DNA of 64,000 bases from Microbacterium oryzae (lineage in GTDB: Bacteria; Actinomycetota; Actinomycetes; Actinomycetales; Microbacteriaceae), in contig NZ_JAUEPM010000001.1 of assembly GCF_030406385.1 (NCBI RefSeq), positions 248,001 to 312,000 of the forward strand. The letters run 5' to 3'. Below, piece after piece: positions 59,028-64,000 of this stretch. Numbering within the stretch: position 1 is the first letter of the stretch; each line of letters opens with the position of its first letter. The position numbers and the translations under genes were made by a program. The notes beneath the pieces were generated by a model. That model made no database searches. It was not told where the DNA came from and saw nothing but the letters and a program-made list of their open reading frames with translations.

Positions 59028-59903
59028 CTAGAGGAACGAGCGGATGGCCTCGGCGGCTTCCGCGGGCTTCTCGTAGTGGATGAGGTGGCCGACTCCGGCG
59101 AGCTCGGCGAGACGCGCGTCGGGGAACATCCCGCACAGCGCGCGCTCGGCCTCGATGGGCGTGATGTCGTCGCGGTCAGCGGCGACGAGGAGCGTCGGCT
59201 GCGCGATGCGCGGCGCGTACGCCCGCACATCGTGCGACACGCTCGTGACGAACGCGTCGTGGAGCGCCTCCCGGTCGGAGAAGCCGGAGAAGAACCGGTC
59301 GTGCTGGTCGTGGATCCAGCGCCGCAGTCCGCGCTCGCGGGTCTTCGCCATCGCCATGCTCATGACGCGCACGATCACCGGCGAACGCAGCAGTGCCGTG
59401 CCGAGCGCCGCCGGCAGCTTCGCGCCCGCCCAGTAGTAGAAGACGGCGAGCCGCGTGAGCACGCCGCGCGGCCCCTCGAGCGCGGGCGCCCCGATCGGGT
59501 TCACCAGGATGAGGCGCGGGGTCGGGAGCCCGCCCGCCACGGCGGCGGCCGCGACGATCGAGCCGAAGGAGTGCCCGAGCACCACGGCGCCCGGTGCGGC
59601 CGCCGCGGCGAAGGCCGTCAGCCAGTCCGCGAATGCATCCAGGTCGAGCCGGCGGTCCGCGGGCGGCGGCGTCTCACCGAAGCCCGGCAGGTCGGGCATC
59701 ACGACGCGCACGTCGGGAAGGTGCGCGACGACGGGCTCCAGGCCGTGGTGGTCGCCGCGGAAGCCGTGCACCGCGAGGATGGTCGTGGCCGCGTCGTCCG
59801 AACCGTAGACCCAGTAGGCGGTGCGGGAGCCTGCTGCCTCGATCTCCTCGCGACGGAAGGGGATGCGCGCGAGACGCGCTGCGTAGGGAGAGGGCACCGG
59901 CAC
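59028..59903 (-). CDS. Alpha/beta hydrolase
   Basis: 291 residues. Nucleophile elbow VLGHSFGS, oxyanion ILAVHGFRGD, acid D in VAADRDDITP and His in GVGHLIHYEKP. Serine hydrolase with unknown substrate. Ends convergent with the Lrp gene. Confidence 0.85.
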   Translation of the reverse strand: MPVPSPYAARLARIPFRREEIEAAGSRTAYWVYGSDDAATTILAVHGFRGDHHGLEPVVAHLPDVRVVMPDLPGFGETPPPADRRLDLDAFADWLTAFAAAAAPGAVVLGHSFGSIVAAAAVAGGLPTPRLILVNPIGAPALEGPRGVLTRLAVFYYWAGAKLPAALGTALLRSPVIVRVMSMAMAKTRERGLRRWIHDQHDRFFSGFSDREALHDAFVTSVSHDVRAYAPRIAQPTLLVAADRDDITPIEAERALCGMFPDARLAELAGVGHLIHYEKPAEAAEAIRSFL

Positions 59904-59957
59904 CGCACGAGTCTACGTTCGCCGGGGTGGCTTCGCGGCGACGTCGGCGGTGCGGCC

Positions 59958-59969
59958 TAGATTCGAGCT
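59958..59969 (+). promoter_or_regulatory. -10 (TAGATT) of a leaderless promoter
   Basis: TAGATT (59958-59963) lies exactly six bases before the ATG at 59970; no ribosome-binding site is seen. Confidence 0.5.
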
Positions 59970-60740
59970 ATGGCGTCAGCATGGCCGGATCCGCCGCCCC
60001 TGTTCGAGATCGACGACGCGGGCGAGCGCCCCACGTGGTTCACCCCGCCGAGCGCGCGCCTGGAGCGCGTCGGCGTCTTCGACCTGGAGACGACCGGCGT
60101 CGACGTCGAGAACGACCGCATCGTCACGGCGTACGTGGGCGTGCTCGGTGCAGACGGGACGGTGCTGCAGGCGCAGCACTGGATGGCCGACCCCGGCATC
60201 GCGATCCCCGAGGGCGCGACCGCGGTGCACGGCATCACCACGGCCCGAGCGCGGGCGGAGGGCCGCCCCGCCCGCGAGGTCGTGGCCGAGGTGATCGCCG
60301 CGCTGCGCGACATCTTCGCGCAGGGGGCGCCGGTGGTCGCCTACAACGCCCCGTTCGACTTCTCGATGCTCAAGCACGAGGCGCTGCGCTGGGGCATGGA
60401 GCCGATCGCCGCTCCCACGCCCGTCCTCGACCCGCTCGTGGTCGACAAGGGGTGCGATCGCTATCGGCGCGGCAAGCGCACGCTGGCCGTGGTGGCTGCG
60501 CACTACGACGTCGTGCTCGAGGGCGCGCACGACGCGTCGGCCGACGCTGTGGCCGCTGGGCGCCTCGCGCTCGCGCTCGTGGAGCGCTACGCGGATCTGC
60601 TGCCCGTGGACCTCGACGAGCTGCACGCCCAGCAGATCGGCTGGGCACGGGAGCAGGCGGACAGCCTCACCGAGTACTTCATCCGCATCGGGCGCATCGA
60701 GCGGGACGGCGCCCTCGACGGGAGCTGGCCCATCCGCTGA
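59970..60740 (+). CDS. DnaQ-like 3'-5' exonuclease
   Basis: 256 residues. Exo motifs FDLETTG (I), YNAPFDFSML (II) and HDASADAVA (III) in DEDD-h order. The C-terminus ends in TEYFIRIGRIERDG. Resembles DNA polymerase III epsilon-type proofreading or RNase T-like enzymes of actinobacteria. Confidence 0.9.
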   Translation: MASAWPDPPPLFEIDDAGERPTWFTPPSARLERVGVFDLETTGVDVENDRIVTAYVGVLGADGTVLQAQHWMADPGIAIPEGATAVHGITTARARAEGRPAREVVAEVIAALRDIFAQGAPVVAYNAPFDFSMLKHEALRWGMEPIAAPTPVLDPLVVDKGCDRYRRGKRTLAVVAAHYDVVLEGAHDASADAVAAGRLALALVERYADLLPVDLDELHAQQIGWAREQADSLTEYFIRIGRIERDGALDGSWPIR

Positions 60741-60761
60741 CCCCGTCCGTCGACGGGCGTC

Positions 60762-61991
60762 TCAGGCTGCGGAGCGCGCGCTCCACTCGTCCCAGGCGGC
60801 CATGAGCTGCTCGATGGCGGCGTGGAACTTGGCCGTCGCGGCCCCCGGCGAGGTGTCGCCGAAGTAGTGCTGCGCCCAGTGAGCGAGCCGCTGCGTGGCC
60901 TCGGGGTCCTTCCGCACCCGATCGATGTGCGCGACGATGTCCGGCGCCTGCGATGTCTCCAGCCACTCGCACGCGGAGAGATACCCGCCCTCGTCGACCG
61001 CGGCGGCCGGGTCGGCCGGACGGGTGATGAGCAGCGGCTTGCCGACGGCGAGACGGTCGTAGACCATCGCCGAGATGTCGAGCACCGCGACGTCGGCGGC
61101 GGCGAGCTGCCAGCCGAGGTCGGGGCCGTCGTCGTGCACGTGGTGCGCGGCGGGGTCCGCGCGGTTCGCCGCCTGGAGCGCCTGCACGATCCGCTGGTGG
61201 GCCTCGCCGAAGGCCGCGCTCACCACACCGCTGCGCGGGTGCGGCCGGTAAATGACGCGATGCCGGCCGGTGGCGAGCAGGGCCGCCACGAGCGCCTCCC
61301 CGTGCGTGGCCACGGAGCCGTAGTGCGCGGCCGGGCGGTCGCCCTCCCAGGTCGGGGCGTAGAGGACGACGGTGCGGTCGTCGGCGGGATACGGCACCTC
61401 GCCGCCGTAGTGGTCCGCCTGCGGCCGCCCGATCTCGATGGTGCGCGTGTCCACGTCGTAGTCCCACAGCACCCGCGAAAGCCGATCGCGCGCGGCCTGC
61501 CCGGCGACGAGGGCCCGGTCGTAGGCCTTGTACTGGTTCGACGTCATGTACATCTTGTCGGACTCGCCGTGGTTGATGAAGACGTGCCAGCGCTCCCCGT
61601 AGCGGAACATCTGGAAGTTGCGGGTGTTCTGGTTGACGTACAGCACGACGCGGATGTCCTGCTCGCGCAGGAAGCGCTCGATGCTCGTGACGCTGGGCGC
61701 GAAGACGACGGGGAGCGCCGCGTCGTCCAGCAGGGCCTGGGCGCCGAGGGCGTTCCGGGCGATGACGATGACCGGCCAGCGCTCGGAGAGCTCCTGCAGC
61801 GGGCGGTACCACTGCCGCATCTGGTACATGTTCACCGAGCTGTCGGCGAAGTACACCGCGATGCGGAACCCGCGAGCCGGCAGCGGCGGCCGCTCGGCGA
61901 GGGTCCGGCGCACGGTCCGATGCGCATTCCGCGTCGCCACCGCCTTCTTCAGGATCCGGATGGCCTTCTTCGCGTCTCGCGTCACATCCAC
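60762..61991 (-). CDS. CDP-glycerol glycerophosphotransferase family protein
   Basis: 409 residues. TagF/TarB-like C-terminal GT-B fold: VLYAPTWEGD, RVIYRPHPRSG, and AAADVAVLDISAMVYDRLAV GK-type acceptor motif. N-terminal domain has VFINHGESDKMYMTSNQYKA. Transfers polyol phosphates to wall teichoic-acid-like polymers. Adjacent GT2 and another such enzyme form a wall-polymer cluster. Confidence 0.85.
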   Translation of the reverse strand: MDVTRDAKKAIRILKKAVATRNAHRTVRRTLAERPPLPARGFRIAVYFADSSVNMYQMRQWYRPLQELSERWPVIVIARNALGAQALLDDAALPVVFAPSVTSIERFLREQDIRVVLYVNQNTRNFQMFRYGERWHVFINHGESDKMYMTSNQYKAYDRALVAGQAARDRLSRVLWDYDVDTRTIEIGRPQADHYGGEVPYPADDRTVVLYAPTWEGDRPAAHYGSVATHGEALVAALLATGRHRVIYRPHPRSGVVSAAFGEAHQRIVQALQAANRADPAAHHVHDDGPDLGWQLAAADVAVLDISAMVYDRLAVGKPLLITRPADPAAAVDEGGYLSACEWLETSQAPDIVAHIDRVRKDPEATQRLAHWAQHYFGDTSPGAATAKFHAAIEQLMAAWDEWSARSAA

Positions 61992-62044
61992 TTGGTCAAG
62001 GCTACCGGGGGCGTTCGCAGAGGCCGCCGTGGGATGATCGTCGA

Positions 62045-63154
62045 ATGCGTAACGATCCCCCGTCGGGCCCTGGCGCGCCCGGCAGGGACGCCCCGCCGGT
62101 CGCCGCCGACGCCGGGGTGTCGTTCGTGATGCCGGTGCTGAACGAGGCGGACTACCTCCGTCGGGCCGTGGCGTCCACCCTCGCTCAGGAGGTGCCGGGC
62201 CCCGTCGAGCTCGTCCTCGCGCTCGGCCCGTCCACCGACGGCACCACCGAACTCGCCCGCCGGCTCGCCGCCGAGGACGACCGCATCCTCCTCGTCGACA
62301 ACCCCGCCGCCGACATCCCCGTGGGACTGAACGCGGCCATTCGCGCGAGCTCGCACCCCACGGTCATCCGCGTGGACGCGCACTCCGAGCTCTCCCCCGG
62401 GTACGCGGCGCGCGCGCTCGAGACGCTCGCGCGCACGCGGGCGGGCAACGTCGGCGGCGTGATGCGGGCGGATGGCCGCTCGCCGTTCCAGCGCGCGACC
62501 GCCTGGGCGTACAACTCCCCCGTCGGGCTCGGCGGCGGCGCCTATCACGGCGGCTCGCGCGAGGGCGAGGCGGAGTCGGCGTACCTCGGCGTGCTGCGGC
62601 GCACGGTGCTCGAGGAGGTCGGCCTGTTCGACGAGAGCGTGCGCCGCGGCGAGGACTGGGAGCTGAACCTCCGCATCCGCTCCGCCGGCTACCGCGTCTG
62701 GTTCGACCCCGCCCTGTCGGTCACGTACTGGCCGCGTGAGCGATGGACGCGGCTCGCCCAGCAGTTCTTCGCCACCGGCCGCTGGCGCGGCGAGCTGTTC
62801 CGCCGCTACGGCCGTCGCAACTCGCTGAAGTACTTCGCCCCGCCCGTGCTCGTGCTGCTCCTGGCCCTCGGCCTCGTCGTCGGCGCGCTGCAGGCTGTCG
62901 GCGCGGTCGCCGTGGCGAGCGCCGCCTCAGCGGTGTACGCGCCGCTGGCCGCCTATGTCGCGCTGGTGGCGCTCGTCGCGCTCGGAGCGCGCGGCGGCGA
63001 GCGCTTCGGATGGCGCGAGCGGGGATGGCTGCTGGCTGTCCTCCCGACGATGCACGTCTCCTGGGGGACCGGCTTCCTCACCGGCGCCGTGCGCGGCGCG
63101 CACGACACGGTGGACACCTCGCGGCTCTCCGGTCGCAACACCCCGCTTCCCTGA
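62045..63154 (+). CDS. Family 2 glycosyltransferase (ExoA-like) with C-terminal membrane helices
   Basis: 369 residues. GT-A domain: VSFVMPVLNEADYLRRAVAS, then VDAHSEL (D-x-D-like) and RGEDWELNLRIRSAGYRVWF. Two or three hydrophobic helices lie after residue 270. Likely builds an exported polysaccharide or teichoic-acid sugar. A weak GATGAT hexamer six bases before the ATG hints at leaderless expression. Confidence 0.85.
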   Translation: MRNDPPSGPGAPGRDAPPVAADAGVSFVMPVLNEADYLRRAVASTLAQEVPGPVELVLALGPSTDGTTELARRLAAEDDRILLVDNPAADIPVGLNAAIRASSHPTVIRVDAHSELSPGYAARALETLARTRAGNVGGVMRADGRSPFQRATAWAYNSPVGLGGGAYHGGSREGEAESAYLGVLRRTVLEEVGLFDESVRRGEDWELNLRIRSAGYRVWFDPALSVTYWPRERWTRLAQQFFATGRWRGELFRRYGRRNSLKYFAPPVLVLLLALGLVVGALQAVGAVAVASAASAVYAPLAAYVALVALVALGARGGERFGWRERGWLLAVLPTMHVSWGTGFLTGAVRGAHDTVDTSRLSGRNTPLP

Positions 63155-63163
63155 GCCGCCTGC

Positions 63164-64000
63164 TCAGACGACCGGGAGCATCCCCCGGTCGATGAGGCGC
63201 GCGACGACCCGCTCGGCGGCCCGGCCGTCCTCCCGCGCGTTGAAGGCGCGCTGCCACGCCGCGTACCGGTCGGCGTAGGCCGCGGGGTCGGCCGCGAGCG
63301 CCGCGAGCAGCGCATCCACGTCGGGCACGAGCGGTCCCGGCGCCCGCTCGGCGAGGTCGAAGTAGAACCCGCGCAACTCCCCCCGGTAGTGGGCGAGATC
63401 GGGCACGAGGAAGTACATCGGCTTGCCCGTGACGCTGAAGTCGAACATCACCGACGAGTAGTCGGTGATGAGGGCGTCGGCGGCCAGGAGCAGCTCGGAC
63501 GTGTCGGGGTACGCGGTCACGTCGATCACGCGCGGTCCGGCGACATCCCGGCCCGGGATGAGCGTGCGGGAGTGGCCGCGCACGAGGACGACGGCGTCGG
63601 CCTCGGCCGCGAGGCGCGCGGGATCGACGAACTCCACGATCTCGTCGCGGTCGTCGCGCCAGGTGGGCGCGTAGAGCAGCACGCGCTCATCCGCGCCGAT
63701 ATCCAGGCGCTCGCGCACGGCGGCCGGGTCGCCCGTGACGAGGGAGTCGTTGCGCGGGTACCCCTCGATCCACACCGGTCTCCGCAGGAACGCGTACGCA
63801 CGGCCGAGGATGCGGGCGGCGTAGGGGTTCTGCGCGAGCAGCACGTCCCAGCGCCGCGACTCCTTGACGACGGCGCCCCATCGGCGCGGGGCGAACCCCC
63901 GACGGTGCAGCGCGAGGCGCTTGAGGGGCGTGCCGTGCCAGGTCTGCAGCACGCGCTGGCCCGTCCGGCGCGCGAACGGGCGGCGGAGCCAGTCGTTCAC
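63164..64000 (-). CDS. CDP-glycerol glycerophosphotransferase family protein (partial)
   Basis: 279 codons to the window edge; the gene starts beyond 64000. Motifs QTWHGTPLKRL, VLLYAPTWRDD, VRGHS and ITDYSSVMFDFSVTGKPMYF are the TagF signature. A second wall-polymer transferase, convergent with the GT2 gene. Confidence 0.9.
   Translation of the reverse strand: MNDWLRRPFARRTGQRVLQTWHGTPLKRLALHRRGFAPRRWGAVVKESRRWDVLLAQNPYAARILGRAYAFLRRPVWIEGYPRNDSLVTGDPAAVRERLDIGADERVLLYAPTWRDDRDEIVEFVDPARLAAEADAVVLVRGHSRTLIPGRDVAGPRVIDVTAYPDTSELLLAADALITDYSSVMFDFSVTGKPMYFLVPDLAHYRGELRGFYFDLAERAPGPLVPDVDALLAALAADPAAYADRYAAWQRAFNAREDGRAAERVVARLIDRGMLPVV

Noticed and set aside
1..64000. CRISPR array
   Set aside because: No short direct repeats with regular unique spacers were seen; the 73-bp and 66-bp repeats are contiguous.

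Overview
The window is high-GC actinobacterial DNA. The gene content and order suggest a Microbacteriaceae member, probably Microbacterium or a close relative. The basis is glnE next to glnA2, the pafB-pafC-tatA-tatC-helY run, FKBP and TrmI genes, a DUF2207 gene and frequent leaderless promoters. The genus is inferred from gene content, not from a database match.

Positions 1 to about 31,560 hold most of an integrated siphovirus prophage; its left end and lysis genes lie outside the window. Reading leftwards from the integrase, the order is: integrase (+), ImmA-like metallopeptidase (+) and HTH repressor (+); a divergent operator region (29217-29281); a leftward early operon on the minus strand (Cro-like HTH, excisionase-like HTH, two small membrane proteins, winged-helix protein, YqaJ-type exonuclease, RecT-like protein, clamp-like protein, HNH, GIY-YIG-like protein, replication-type winged-helix protein, SSB, small zinc-finger proteins); HNH, small and large terminase; portal (DUF935), ClpP-type prohead protease, decoration protein, HK97-fold capsid, head-tail connectors, major tail protein, tail chaperones, tape measure, distal tail, tail hub, an M23-like tail peptidase, and tail-tip proteins running off the left edge. 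Neighbouring start and stop codons overlap through much of both operons.

Five plus-strand genes interrupt the minus-strand phage operons and look like accessory ('moron') cargo: a ribbon-helix-helix regulator with an exported protein (751-1313), a deoxyribosyltransferase/TIR-like putative effector (16820-17980), and two small membrane proteins (18450-18836 and 24134-24607). Three of the four accessory transcription units have a TANNNT -10 hexamer exactly 6 nt before the start codon, which predicts leaderless transcription independent of the lytic operons. The two immunity promoters follow the same N6 geometry, with weaker -10 hexamers.

From 31,562 to 64,000 is host chromosome. A perfect 54-bp palindrome separates the integrase side from a DUF3263 gene. 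Then come glnE-glnA2 (nitrogen metabolism), a SPOR-like small protein, lnt, helY, tatC, tatA, pafC, pafB (DNA-damage transcription control), an FKBP lipoprotein, trmI, a HAD phosphatase, a PAC2-family protein, uppP, an M20 peptidase, a DUF2207 membrane protein, a 73-bp tandem repeat, tRNA-Leu(GAG), a ferritin-like/VIT1 fusion, a DEAD-type helicase, a GDSL hydrolase, a SpoU methyltransferase, a sirtuin, a histidine phosphatase, an Lrp/AsnC regulator, an alpha/beta hydrolase, a DnaQ-like exonuclease, and finally a wall-polymer cluster (two CDP-glycerol glycerophosphotransferase-type enzymes flanking a GT2 glycosyltransferase).

The strongest candidates for something new are the immunity switch with both -35 boxes inside one operator, the accessory genes with their leaderless promoters, a GGGAAAC slippery heptamer that would resolve an otherwise unterminated gene onto the next start codon, and a large terminase that appears to lack the first nuclease aspartate.
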